A stretch of 64,000 bases of DNA from Marivirga arenosa (GTDB lineage Bacteria; Bacteroidota; Bacteroidia; Cytophagales; Cyclobacteriaceae): the NCBI RefSeq assembly GCF_030503895.2, contig NZ_CP129970.2, forward strand, positions 2,048,001 through 2,112,000, in the 5' to 3' direction. A program made the translations under genes and the position numbers. Of the stretch, positions 46,956-55,489 are shown piece by piece. Under the pieces are notes generated by a model. That model did not search any database. It worked only from the letters and a program-made list of their open reading frames with translations, and was not told the origin of the DNA. Every line of letters starts with the position of its first letter. Within the stretch, counting starts at the first letter, position 1.

Positions 46956-47058
46956 TTTATGAAGTCATTTTTAGGAAATAGTAGAAATTTATTACCTTTT
47001 TTATAATGATTCATTAAGCTTTGTATTATTCAGTCACTAAATTAATTGAAAATTAGAA

Positions 47059-48258
47059 ATGGATAATATGAAAGCTAAACCATCATTTAATAGCCGCAGA
47101 GACTTTTTGAAAAAGTTAGGCTTATCAAGTTTACCAATCTTACTTCCAGGAATTGGTAGTGCGGATGATTATTCAGATAATCTATTTAAAAGGGATAATA
47201 ATAAGTTAATAAATTTAGTGTATGATGGCTTGGCATATGAGCCTAAAGACTACATTCAAAAACTTCAAGAAATAAACAAATCAAGTAGTATTTCTGCAGA
47301 TGTTTATGGTAGTGGAGGAACAACTCAAAAGTTGGAAGAAAAGCTTGCAGAATTGACGGGTAAAGAAAAAGCAATTTATTTGCCAACTGGAACTATGGCG
47401 AATCAGCTAGCCATTAAGATGTTGAATGCTGAAAATACTAAAGTAATTGTTCCTGAAAATTCTCATATATACAGGGATGAAGCTGATTCTGCGCAAAGTG
47501 TCCATGGAAAAAGATTAGTGCCAGTTCAAAATAATAAAGCCTATTATACTGCTGAGGAATTAGATGAAACCATTCAAAATATTCATCAAAATGAGGTTTT
47601 TAAAAGTGGGATAGGTACAGTAGTGATTGAAAACCCAGTGAGGAGAGCAAACGGTACAGCAGTTCCTTTGGCCACCATTCAGGAAATTGCCGCTTATTGT
47701 AAAAGCAATGCTTACAAAATGCATTTAGATGCAGCTAGAATTCATTATGCTGAGGCTTATCAGGGTGTAAGCTTGAAAGAATATGCTGCTCCTTTCGATA
47801 CTGTATATATTTCATTGTATAAATACTTGAATGCGAATGGAGGAGCTATTTTATGTGGTGATGCTGAATTGATTGACAGAATGCATCATCAAATTAAGAT
47901 ATTAGGTGGCACTATGTATCAGAGCTGGACTAATTCAGCGATGGCGCTACATTATTTAGATGGAATTACTGATAGATTTAAGAAGTTGGCTGACACATCA
48001 AAAGAAATAGTGAAAGCACTAAATCAGCTAGATGAAATTAATATTTCTTCTATTGATAATGGGACTAATATTTATGAATTAACTTTTAATTCTAATATAG
48101 ATATCGGTCATTTTGTTAATGAATTAGATAATAAACATAATATATGGTTACGTCCACCGAATGAAGACGGTCAGATCAGGCTTTCATTTAATGAAAGTAT
48201 TTTGCTAAGGCCAGCAGATGAAATAGTTGGTTCTATAAAGTCAGTTTTAAGAGCATAA
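47059..48258 (+). CDS. Threonine aldolase family PLP enzyme with a Tat signal
   Basis: A 399-residue fold-type I PLP enzyme of the beta-eliminating lyase/threonine aldolase family. Residues 12-33 read SRRDFLKKLGLSSLPILLPG, an excellent twin-arginine signal, so the folded holoenzyme should be exported. The enzyme core follows: SADVYGSGGTTQKLEEKLAEL, YLPTGTMANQLAIKM, HLDAARIHYAEAY, and the PLP lysine site SLYKYLNANGGAIL. Low-specificity threonine aldolases split L-threonine to glycine and acetaldehyde; the substrate of a periplasmic member is unknown. It is convergent with the VOC gene and shares its terminator. Confidence 0.85.
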   Translation: MDNMKAKPSFNSRRDFLKKLGLSSLPILLPGIGSADDYSDNLFKRDNNKLINLVYDGLAYEPKDYIQKLQEINKSSSISADVYGSGGTTQKLEEKLAELTGKEKAIYLPTGTMANQLAIKMLNAENTKVIVPENSHIYRDEADSAQSVHGKRLVPVQNNKAYYTAEELDETIQNIHQNEVFKSGIGTVVIENPVRRANGTAVPLATIQEIAAYCKSNAYKMHLDAARIHYAEAYQGVSLKEYAAPFDTVYISLYKYLNANGGAILCGDAELIDRMHHQIKILGGTMYQSWTNSAMALHYLDGITDRFKKLADTSKEIVKALNQLDEINISSIDNGTNIYELTFNSNIDIGHFVNELDNKHNIWLRPPNEDGQIRLSFNESILLRPADEIVGSIKSVLRA

Positions 48259-48282
48259 AAAAAGCTCCCAAAAGGAGCTTTT
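48256..48282. terminator. Shared bidirectional terminator (47059 and 48285 genes)
   Basis: A 9-bp stem AAAAGCTCC / GGAGCTTTT (48260-48268 with 48274-48282) with 5-base loop, A-rich on the left and T-rich on the right, between the two convergent stop codons. Confidence 0.8.
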
Positions 48283-48284
48283 AC

Positions 48285-49349
48285 TTAATCTTTAACTTCA
48301 CTAAGTCCCATTGCTTTCAGCATGAACTTTGGTAATGGTTTTTTCGGATCTCTTTTTTGAAGATTCAAATACCAACCAATTTTTTTCATAATTGGAACTT
48401 TGTGCGTTTCAACAAACTCTATTAAGGCACCATCAGGATCTTCAATATAAGTAAAATGACCAGCTGCCTCACCCATGTCAAAACTATTTGCTGAATCTAC
48501 AGTGAAAGGGAATCCATTAGACTCACATTCTTCTTTTAGTGCCTGCATACCATTTATATCATAGCATAAATGAATATATCCTAAGTCACCCCAAAATCTA
48601 TCTTCAAATATTTTCTTTGGTTTTCTATTTAATGCAACAACCAATTCAATTTCCGAAGCACCTAATAATGGACTGAATGCTCCTTCTCTTGGTTTGCTGT
48701 GGCGAAGAAGAACTCTTCTAACTTTTTTATCACCTCCTGGAACACCTTTTAAATCCTCAAAAACTCCTTCTTCATCATAAATAACTGTATCGTAACCTAA
48801 TATATCAGAATAAAGCTTTTTAGCCTTTTCTATATCAGTTACTCCTATTATGGCACCATTTGGTCCTCCAGGTAAATCAGTTTTTCTTTTTTGAAACCAT
48901 GAGTCAGAGGTTACAATTTGAAAAATATTATCCCATGGATCTTTTACGAAAAATGTAGGTTTGCCGTAAGGGTCATTTTGTAAATCACCTAAAACATTTA
49001 ATCCTCTTTTATTAAATAGTTCATAAGTAGCCTCAACATTTTTACTTTTCATTTTAGCAATATTGATTCCTAGGTCACCTAATTGAGGTTCGAACTGTGG
49101 CGCTTCAGGAGTTCGGGAGGTATATTGCCATATTTCAAAACCGCCCCCACCTTGCATATTGATAGCTAAAATAGCATGTCTGCTTCTTGGTTCACCGCCA
49201 GTATAGGGAAGCATTAATGCTGCTTCAGCGGCCTCTTCAAATACTGGAACACTCATTCCAAAATTTTGTCTATACCATTTAAAAGCAGCATGTACATCAG
49301 ATACACCTATACCGATTTGTTGAATCCCACTTATTATTTTACTACTCAT
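48285..49349 (-). CDS. VOC family protein with two glyoxalase-type modules
   Basis: A 354-residue protein of two vicinal-oxygen-chelate units. The first opens GIQQIGIGVSDVHAAFKWYRQNFGM and ends FFVKDPWDNIFQIV; the second opens GAIIGVTDIEKAKKLYSDILGYD and ends TYIEDPDGALIEFVET. Length and DPDGALIEFVE resemble the 4-hydroxyphenylpyruvate dioxygenase-like or extradiol-type group, but the His residues needed for iron are not clearly conserved (GIQQIGIG lacks His), so a specific reaction cannot be given. It is convergent with the threonine aldolase-like gene. Confidence 0.82.
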   Translation of the reverse strand: MSSKIISGIQQIGIGVSDVHAAFKWYRQNFGMSVPVFEEAAEAALMLPYTGGEPRSRHAILAINMQGGGGFEIWQYTSRTPEAPQFEPQLGDLGINIAKMKSKNVEATYELFNKRGLNVLGDLQNDPYGKPTFFVKDPWDNIFQIVTSDSWFQKRKTDLPGGPNGAIIGVTDIEKAKKLYSDILGYDTVIYDEEGVFEDLKGVPGGDKKVRRVLLRHSKPREGAFSPLLGASEIELVVALNRKPKKIFEDRFWGDLGYIHLCYDINGMQALKEECESNGFPFTVDSANSFDMGEAAGHFTYIEDPDGALIEFVETHKVPIMKKIGWYLNLQKRDPKKPLPKFMLKAMGLSEVKD

Positions 49350-49560
49350 GATTAATCAATTTTCAAATTTTGGCTAAAATAATGGAAATCAATGAAACAG
49401 AGTGTGCTTGTGTTTAAATTTATTAGATGAGTTTTCCAATGAGTGGGAATATCTACCACTTAAACTAAACAAATGTGATTTCTGAATCATTTGTTAATTG
49501 ATTTAGTAAAAATCAATGTAAATTGGATTGAAAATTAATCTGTAACTAACTTTTCTAAAT

Positions 49561-52050
49561 ATGAGAAAGATTTTTATTCTTCTACTTTTTATTTCTTCAC
49601 AAATACTGATTGCCCAGGATATTAAAAGTCCAGCTGAGATGTTAGGCTACAAATTAGGTGATAAATTTACTTTTCACCACCAAGTGGTGGATTACTTCAA
49701 GTATTTATCTGAGTCTTCAGATCAGATGAAATTAGTTCAATATGGAGAAACCTATGAAGGCAGGCCTTTATACTATGCCGTTATTTCATCGGTTGAAAAC
49801 TTGCAAAAGTTGGATGAAATAAGAGAAGCAAATGTAGCTCAAACAGGATTGACTGGTTCTCAATCAAGCGCTGCCAATACCGCTATGGTTTGGTTAAGCT
49901 ATAATATTCATGGAAATGAGGCTTCTTCAACTGAGGCTTCAATGAAGACTGCTTATGAATTACTTACAGGAGGAATGGACAGTGAGAGTTGGCTAGAAAA
50001 TACGGTTGTTATTATGGATCCTTGCGTAAATCCCGATGGTAGAGATCGATATGCGAATTTCTACAGAAGATATGGAGCAAAGGATTTTAATCCGAATTTA
50101 GATGCTGTAGAACATGATGAGCCATGGCCAGGAGGGAGACCAAACCATTATTTGTTTGATTTAAATAGGGATTGGGCTTGGCAAACACAAGCAGAATCAA
50201 AAGCTAGAATGAAGGCTTATCATGAATGGATGCCGCATATCCATGTTGATTTTCACGAGCAATCTATCAACAGCCCATATTATTTTGCACCAGCAGCAGA
50301 ACCATTGCATGAAGTAATTACCGATTGGCAAAAGGATTTTCAGACTCAAATTGGTCAAAACCATGCAAAGTATTTTGATCAGAACAATTGGTTGTATTTC
50401 ACAAGAGAACGTTTTGATCTCTTCTACCCTAGCTATGGTGATACTTACCCAACCTTTAATGGTGCAATAGGAATGACCTATGAGCAAGCAGGTAATGGGA
50501 GAGCTGGATTGGGAGCCTTAACTAACTTAGGAGATACCCTAACCTTAAAAGATAGACTTGAGCACCATTATACCACGGGGATGAGTACCATAGAAATTGC
50601 ATCTAAAAATGCCTCAAAGCTGAATAATGAATTTAGAAAATATTTTAACCGTAATATAAATAATCCTCAGGATGAGTTTAAATCCTATGTGATTAAATGG
50701 GACGATCGAAAAAAGGATGATTTGAAAGCATTACTTTCCTTCTTAGAAAGTCAAAAAATTGAAGTTGGACAATTAGGTAAAAATCAAAGAATCAGTGGGT
50801 ATAGCTATTTCAATAGATCGAATGTGAGTTATGAAAGCAATGAAATGGATTTATTGATTAGTTCATATCAGCCTAAATCTACTTTGATTCAAGCACTTTT
50901 TGACCCGAAACCGGATTACAGTGATTCCTTAACCTATGATATTACTGCATGGTCAATTCCTTATGCGTATGGACTTGAGACTATAGGTGTGAAAACTAAG
51001 CTGATGCCAAAATCACTTGAGGTAGAAGAGTTTGATTCAAAACAGTTGCTTAATGCTTATGCTTACGGAGTAAAGTGGAATTCTTTCAATTCAGCTCAGT
51101 TTTTAGCTGAGGCAATGAAAAGAAATATAAAAGTTAGAGTAGCTTATAAAAACTTGAAATTTGATCAGGTTGAATTTAATAAGGGGAGTTTGATTATTAC
51201 GAGAACTAATAATGAAACCATTTATGACTTGAGCGAACACCTAAGTGAAATGTCTGAGCAGTTTGATGTAGAAGTATATCCTATTTCAACTGGTTTTGCT
51301 GATAAGATTTACGACATAGGATCCACTGAAATTCAATTTGTAAAAGCACCAAAAATTGCAGTTTTAATGGATGAGGGTGTTTCCTCATTAGCTTATGGTG
51401 AAATTTGGCATTTTTTCGAGCAGTCATTAGATTATCCAATCAATAGCATAAGAACTGGCAGTTTTAATAGAGTAAACCTTTCTGATTATGATCAAATTAT
51501 TTTGCCTTCTGGCAGATACAGAGATTTTTCTGAAGATGATGTGAATAGATTGAAGGATTTTGCAAAAGCTGGAGGGAAATTAATTGTAATGGGTTCCGCA
51601 GTTTCTTTATTTGCCGATGAAGAAAAAGGAGATTTACAGTCTAAGGAAGAGGAGGAAAAAGAAGAGATCTTGGCTGTTTACGAAAATGCAGAAAGAGAAC
51701 AATTGTCGAGTAGTATCTTCGGAGCAATTTATGATGTGACGCTGGATGTTTCTCATCCATTAGCTTTCGGCTTAGATTCTCAATATTTCAGTTTAAAAAC
51801 TTCAGGAAGTGCATACGAATATTTAAAGAATGGCTGGAATGTTGGCGTGATTAAAAATAGTAACAGCCATATTGCAGGATTTGCTGGTTTCAAGGCGAAT
51901 AAATTACAATCAGAAAGTATGGTATTTGGAGTTGAGTCAACTGGAAGAGGCGAAATTGTTTATATGATGGATGATCCTCTTTTCAGAGCTTTCTGGTATA
52001 AAGGCAAGATGTTAATGTCGAACGCCCTTTTTATGGTAGGGAATGACTAA
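49561..52050 (+). CDS. Secreted M14 family zinc carboxypeptidase-like protein
   Basis: An 829-residue protein with a signal peptide (ending LIAQD). The zinc motif HGNEASS contains His117 and Glu120 (HxxE), VIMDPCVNPDGRDRYANF follows (substrate-binding Arg/Asn region), and His232 in HVDFHEQS is the third likely zinc ligand; a TYEQAGNGRAG segment supplies the Glu. After the ~350-residue catalytic domain comes a ~450-residue C-terminal part with a ThuA/DJ-1-like stretch (KIAVLMDEGVSSLAYGEIW ... GGKLIVMGSAVSLF). This large form is common in Bacteroidetes; peptide substrate unknown. A shared terminator follows. Confidence 0.9.
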   Translation: MRKIFILLLFISSQILIAQDIKSPAEMLGYKLGDKFTFHHQVVDYFKYLSESSDQMKLVQYGETYEGRPLYYAVISSVENLQKLDEIREANVAQTGLTGSQSSAANTAMVWLSYNIHGNEASSTEASMKTAYELLTGGMDSESWLENTVVIMDPCVNPDGRDRYANFYRRYGAKDFNPNLDAVEHDEPWPGGRPNHYLFDLNRDWAWQTQAESKARMKAYHEWMPHIHVDFHEQSINSPYYFAPAAEPLHEVITDWQKDFQTQIGQNHAKYFDQNNWLYFTRERFDLFYPSYGDTYPTFNGAIGMTYEQAGNGRAGLGALTNLGDTLTLKDRLEHHYTTGMSTIEIASKNASKLNNEFRKYFNRNINNPQDEFKSYVIKWDDRKKDDLKALLSFLESQKIEVGQLGKNQRISGYSYFNRSNVSYESNEMDLLISSYQPKSTLIQALFDPKPDYSDSLTYDITAWSIPYAYGLETIGVKTKLMPKSLEVEEFDSKQLLNAYAYGVKWNSFNSAQFLAEAMKRNIKVRVAYKNLKFDQVEFNKGSLIITRTNNETIYDLSEHLSEMSEQFDVEVYPISTGFADKIYDIGSTEIQFVKAPKIAVLMDEGVSSLAYGEIWHFFEQSLDYPINSIRTGSFNRVNLSDYDQIILPSGRYRDFSEDDVNRLKDFAKAGGKLIVMGSAVSLFADEEKGDLQSKEEEEKEEILAVYENAEREQLSSSIFGAIYDVTLDVSHPLAFGLDSQYFSLKTSGSAYEYLKNGWNVGVIKNSNSHIAGFAGFKANKLQSESMVFGVESTGRGEIVYMMDDPLFRAFWYKGKMLMSNALFMVGND

Positions 52051-52053
52051 ATA

Positions 52054-52090
52054 AAAAAGCCCCGCTAATCTAAAATTAGCGAGGCTTTTT
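52054..52090. terminator. Bidirectional terminator between the M14 peptidase and tdh
   Basis: Stem AAAAAGCC...GCTAAT / ATTAGC...GGCTTTTT (52054-52069 with 52075-52090), with a two-base internal loop. A-run and T-run on the two sides suit both converging genes. Confidence 0.8.
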
Positions 52091-52111
52091 AACTTCTATG
52101 TCAAAATAGGA

Positions 52112-53065
52112 TTAAAATTCATATGCTGGAAGTTTTTCCAAAATGTCTTCAACCATATCTTCCAAAGTGAATTTTGGTTTCCAATTCCAATCTTTTTGAG
52201 CCTGAGAATCATCAATACTATTAGGCCAGGTATCCGCAATTTTTTGTCTGTAATCTACTTTATAAGATATTTTAAAATCAGGATGATGTTTTTTTATCAC
52301 TTCGTAAATATCTTTTGGGGTAAAACTTAAAGCTCCTAAGTTGTAGCTTGATCTTACAGTGATGCTATCAGCAGGTGCTTGCATTAAATCAATGGTAGCT
52401 TTAATGGCATCTGGCATGTACATCATAGGTAGATAAGAATCTTCTCTTAAATAACATTCAAAATCCTCGCCATTTAACGCTTTATGGAAGATATCAACAG
52501 CATAATCGGTAGTGCCACCACCTGGTAAAGATTTATATCCAATTAATCCAGGGTATCTTAAGCTTCTTACATCAAGTCCGTATTTTTCATGATAATACGC
52601 GCACCATCTTTCTCCGGCTAATTTGCTAATTCCATATACCGTATTAGGATCCATTACACAATCCTGAGGTGTATTATCTACAGGAGAGTTTGGGCCAAAA
52701 ACAGCAATGGAACTTGGCCAATAAATTTTAGATAATTTCTTTTCTCTGGCAACCTCCAATACATTAAGCAAACTTTGCATATTTAGGTCCCAGGCAAAGA
52801 TTGGGTTTTGCTCACCTTTAGCCGATAGGATAGCTGCAAGCATATAAATTTCAGTTACATGATATTGATCGACAATTTTAGCTAAGCTATCAGCATCCAT
52901 TACATCAAGCTGCTCAAATGGTTCATTAGGAAGGGGAGCTTTTTTAGGTGCTCTTATGTCTGATGCAATAACATTTGTACTCCCATAAATAGCTCTTAAT
53001 TCTGAAGTTAGCTCAGTTCCTAACTGTCCGTTTGCTCCTATTACTAATATCGTATTCGTTTCCAT
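52112..53065 (-). CDS. tdh: NAD-dependent L-threonine 3-dehydrogenase, short-chain (extended SDR) type
   Basis: A 317-residue extended SDR enzyme. The Rossmann start is LVIGANGQLGTELTSEL, the active-site YGISKLAGERWCAYYHEKYG contains Tyr-x3-Lys, and the family-specific RSLRYPGLIGYKSLPGGGTTDYA and YLREDSYLPMMYMPDA identify the Flavobacterium/animal-type threonine dehydrogenase rather than a sugar epimerase. It oxidises L-threonine to 2-amino-3-ketobutyrate in the cytoplasm. The convergent M14 gene is unrelated; a threonine-aldolase-like gene lies 3.9 kb away. Confidence 0.87.
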   Translation of the reverse strand: METNTILVIGANGQLGTELTSELRAIYGSTNVIASDIRAPKKAPLPNEPFEQLDVMDADSLAKIVDQYHVTEIYMLAAILSAKGEQNPIFAWDLNMQSLLNVLEVAREKKLSKIYWPSSIAVFGPNSPVDNTPQDCVMDPNTVYGISKLAGERWCAYYHEKYGLDVRSLRYPGLIGYKSLPGGGTTDYAVDIFHKALNGEDFECYLREDSYLPMMYMPDAIKATIDLMQAPADSITVRSSYNLGALSFTPKDIYEVIKKHHPDFKISYKVDYRQKIADTWPNSIDDSQAQKDWNWKPKFTLEDMVEDILEKLPAYEF

Positions 53066-53210
53066 TTGTAAAATTTTGCACGAATTTCGTTATTTTATTT
53101 TGCTAAAAAAATAATTGGAATCAATTGGCGAAATTTTGTGTTGAATGGTCGTAAAAATTAGCTTGTCTTATTTAGAAAAAAAATAAATAAGCAGAACAAC
53201 TTACATCTAT

Positions 53211-53241
53211 TTTAATTACTGTTACTTAAAGGCTATTTTTG
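53211..53241 (+). promoter_or_regulatory. Candidate promoter of hemA
   Basis: -7 box TATTTTTG (53234-53241), exact match, with a weak -33 TTTA (53211-53214) 19 bases upstream. The leader to the ATG at 53259 would be about 10 bases. Confidence 0.5.
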
Positions 53242-53258
53242 CGTATTCATTCAACACT

Positions 53259-54527
53259 ATGAAAGAAAATTTTAAAGCAATAAGTCTATCTTTCAAAAAT
53301 GCTCCTATTGAAATAAGAGAGCAGGTTTCATTAAGCGATGAAGCTATAGGTAGATTATTGAATTATTTTAAGGAATATACAGCAGTTTCTGATGTAATGG
53401 TATTATCTACCTGCAACAGAACAGAGGTGTATTATTTCAGTGAAGAAGAATTGTCAGAGGATATCATTAAACTGATTGGTATTGAAAAAGGTATTAGTGA
53501 TTTCGAATCATTCAAACCTTATTTCGAAATCATTAATGATCATATTAAAGCTGTTCAAAGAATTTTCAGGGTTTCCATGGGTTTAGAAGCTCAGGTTGTT
53601 GGGGATATTCAAATTTCAAATCAGGTTAAAAGAGCATACCAGCAATCTGCTGATTTACAATTGGCTGGTCCATTCCTGCATCGATTAATGCATACTATCT
53701 TCTTCACGAATAAGAGAGTAGTACAAGAAACACCTTTTAGAGATGGAGCCGCATCAGTATCTTATGCAGCCACTGAATTAGTTAAAACGCTTACTTTAGA
53801 CATTAAAAATCCAAGAGTTTTAGTAGTTGGTGTTGGGGAGATAGGTGAAGATGTTTGTAGAAATCTAGTAGGTGAGAATAGATTTTCAGTTAAAATAACC
53901 AATAGAACAGAAGAAAAAGCACAGCAACTTGCTGCTGAGTGTAATTTTGATGTTCATCCATTTACTGAATTGTGGGATGGTGTTGATGAAGCAGATGTAA
54001 TCATTTCATCTGTTGGTGCACCTGAACCAATATTTACAAAGGAAAAAGTAGATGCATTAGACATCTTAAGTTTTAAATATTTTATCGATTTATCTGTCCC
54101 TCGTTCTGTTAGCAATGAAGTAGAGGAAAATCCTGCTGCATTAGTTTACAATGTCGATAGTGTTAGAAGTAAAGCGGACGAGGCTCTAGAAAAAAGAATT
54201 AATGCTATTTCTCAGGTAGAAGAAATCATTGAAGAGTCAATGGAGGAATTCAATGATTGGTCAAAAGAAATGGCCGTTTCTCCTACTATCAATAATCTTA
54301 AGAATGCATTAGAGCAGATCAGACAGGAGGAGATGGCTCGTTATCTTAAGGATATAGAAAAAGAAGACTGCAAAATAGTGGATAAGGTAACCAAAAGCAT
54401 GATGCAGAAAATCTTAAAATTACCTGTACTTCAATTAAAAGCTGCATGCAAAAGAGGAGAGGAAGAGACTTTGATCGGAGTATTGAATGATTTATTTAAT
54501 CTTGAAAAAGATACTGCCAAAAAGTAA
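53259..54527 (+). CDS. hemA: Glutamyl-tRNA reductase
   Basis: A 422-residue enzyme of the C5 route to 5-aminolevulinate for heme and other tetrapyrroles. FKAISLSFKNAPIEIREQVSL is the N terminus, MVLSTCNRTEVYYF holds the catalytic Cys, QVVGDIQISNQVKRAYQQS and AASVSYAATELVK are conserved, VLVVGVGEIGEDVCRNL is the NADPH site, and the C terminus is the helical dimerisation domain. Its start follows a -7 box by 17 bases, and the next promoter (54539-54569) begins 12 bases after its stop. Confidence 0.96.
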   Translation: MKENFKAISLSFKNAPIEIREQVSLSDEAIGRLLNYFKEYTAVSDVMVLSTCNRTEVYYFSEEELSEDIIKLIGIEKGISDFESFKPYFEIINDHIKAVQRIFRVSMGLEAQVVGDIQISNQVKRAYQQSADLQLAGPFLHRLMHTIFFTNKRVVQETPFRDGAASVSYAATELVKTLTLDIKNPRVLVVGVGEIGEDVCRNLVGENRFSVKITNRTEEKAQQLAAECNFDVHPFTELWDGVDEADVIISSVGAPEPIFTKEKVDALDILSFKYFIDLSVPRSVSNEVEENPAALVYNVDSVRSKADEALEKRINAISQVEEIIEESMEEFNDWSKEMAVSPTINNLKNALEQIRQEEMARYLKDIEKEDCKIVDKVTKSMMQKILKLPVLQLKAACKRGEEETLIGVLNDLFNLEKDTAKK

Positions 54528-54538
54528 TTCAATATTGC

Positions 54539-54569
54539 TTGTAGGATAAATCCTTATCATATATTTTTG
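54539..54569 (+). promoter_or_regulatory. Promoter of the 43-residue membrane peptide
   Basis: TTG (54539-54541), 20-base spacer, TATTTTTG (54562-54569), an exact -7 match. It fires into the small reading frame at 54593 after a leader of about 17 bases. Confidence 0.65.
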
Positions 54570-54592
54570 CCAATAATTAAAAAGAAAAAGAA

Positions 54593-54724
54593 ATGTTTTA
54601 CGATATACCAGTAACAGAAGGAGCCAATACTTTTTTTTGGATTTTAGTGACCTTAGTAGGTTTAGTTAATGCTGTAGCTTTCATTGACAAAAGAAATACA
54701 GACAAAGAAAATTCAGAATCATAA
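54593..54724 (+). CDS. Small single-span membrane protein (43 residues)
   Basis: A 43-codon frame from ATG 54593 to TAA 54724. The order is a short acidic N terminus (MFYDIPVTEGAN), one hydrophobic helix at about residues 13-30 (TFFWILVTLVGLVNAVAF), then a charged tail (IDKRNTDKENSES). The best promoter match in this part of the window lies just upstream, and translation would end 30 bases before the start of the next gene. No family is recognised; single-span peptides of this shape often attach to larger membrane complexes (inference). Codon use is normal for the region. Confidence 0.6.
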   Translation: MFYDIPVTEGANTFFWILVTLVGLVNAVAFIDKRNTDKENSES

Positions 54725-54753
54725 TATTTCTGAATTTGAAAAGTTTAAGTAGT

Positions 54754-55428
54754 ATGAAAATAGCACTCTCATTTTTCATACTTTTTTTATGTCTGAATTT
54801 TAACCTTCAGAGTCAGTCTTTCATTGGGATAAGGGGTGGCGTTAATATACCTGATGTGAACTTCAGCTCTTTTACGGGATCCAGAGGTCCAGTCATCACT
54901 AACTTCCGGGCAGCTTATTTTCTTGCTTCAACCTATGGTGTAACTTATCGCCACATGCAATCTGATAAGATTGGTGTCCAAGCGGATCTTAATTACACTA
55001 CTAAAGGCTGGGGTCAAAATACATTAGATTTTACAAACACTTTTATAACTAGAATTCAGTATTTAGAGCTACCTATTTATTTGCATTGGCAATTTATTGG
55101 CTCTAAAAATTTCAAAGTATTTGTTAATGCAGGGGTTTATGTAGGTTGGGCATTAAGTGCAAATCAAACTATAGCCAATGATATTGACCTAATCCAAAAT
55201 CAGATTGATTACAGTTTAGAGGATGATAATAGAGGGGATTTTGGCATAGCAGCAGGTGTTGGTGTCTCTTATGACTTTTCTATATTTATACTGCAATTAG
55301 ATGGTAGCTTTAAGTCAGGATTTGCCAACATCTTACCAGTAAACCATTTCACAAAAGAAAACCCGAATATTTCAACTAATCAGGTTCCTTCAGCTCAAAT
55401 TAGCTTATTGTTTCCAATTTCTAAGTAA
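54754..55428 (+). CDS. Outer-membrane beta-barrel protein, PorT-like
   Basis: A 224-residue protein starting at ATG 54754 with a signal peptide (FFILFLCLNFNLQSQS) and then an eight-stranded-barrel pattern of the PorT/OMP_b-brl_2 family: FIGIRGGVNIPDVNF, YGVTYRHMQSDKIGVQADLNYT, YLELPIYLHWQF, FKVFVNAGVYVGWAL, GIAAGVGVSYDFSIFILQL. A TTG six codons upstream is also in frame. PorT itself takes part in type IX secretion; many barrels share the fold, so a secretion role is not claimed. Confidence 0.82.
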   Translation: MKIALSFFILFLCLNFNLQSQSFIGIRGGVNIPDVNFSSFTGSRGPVITNFRAAYFLASTYGVTYRHMQSDKIGVQADLNYTTKGWGQNTLDFTNTFITRIQYLELPIYLHWQFIGSKNFKVFVNAGVYVGWALSANQTIANDIDLIQNQIDYSLEDDNRGDFGIAAGVGVSYDFSIFILQLDGSFKSGFANILPVNHFTKENPNISTNQVPSAQISLLFPISK

Positions 55429-55489
55429 TAGGAAAAGCTAAATCACAACTATATTCTATTTTAAAAGTATATTTAATAAAGTTTAATTT

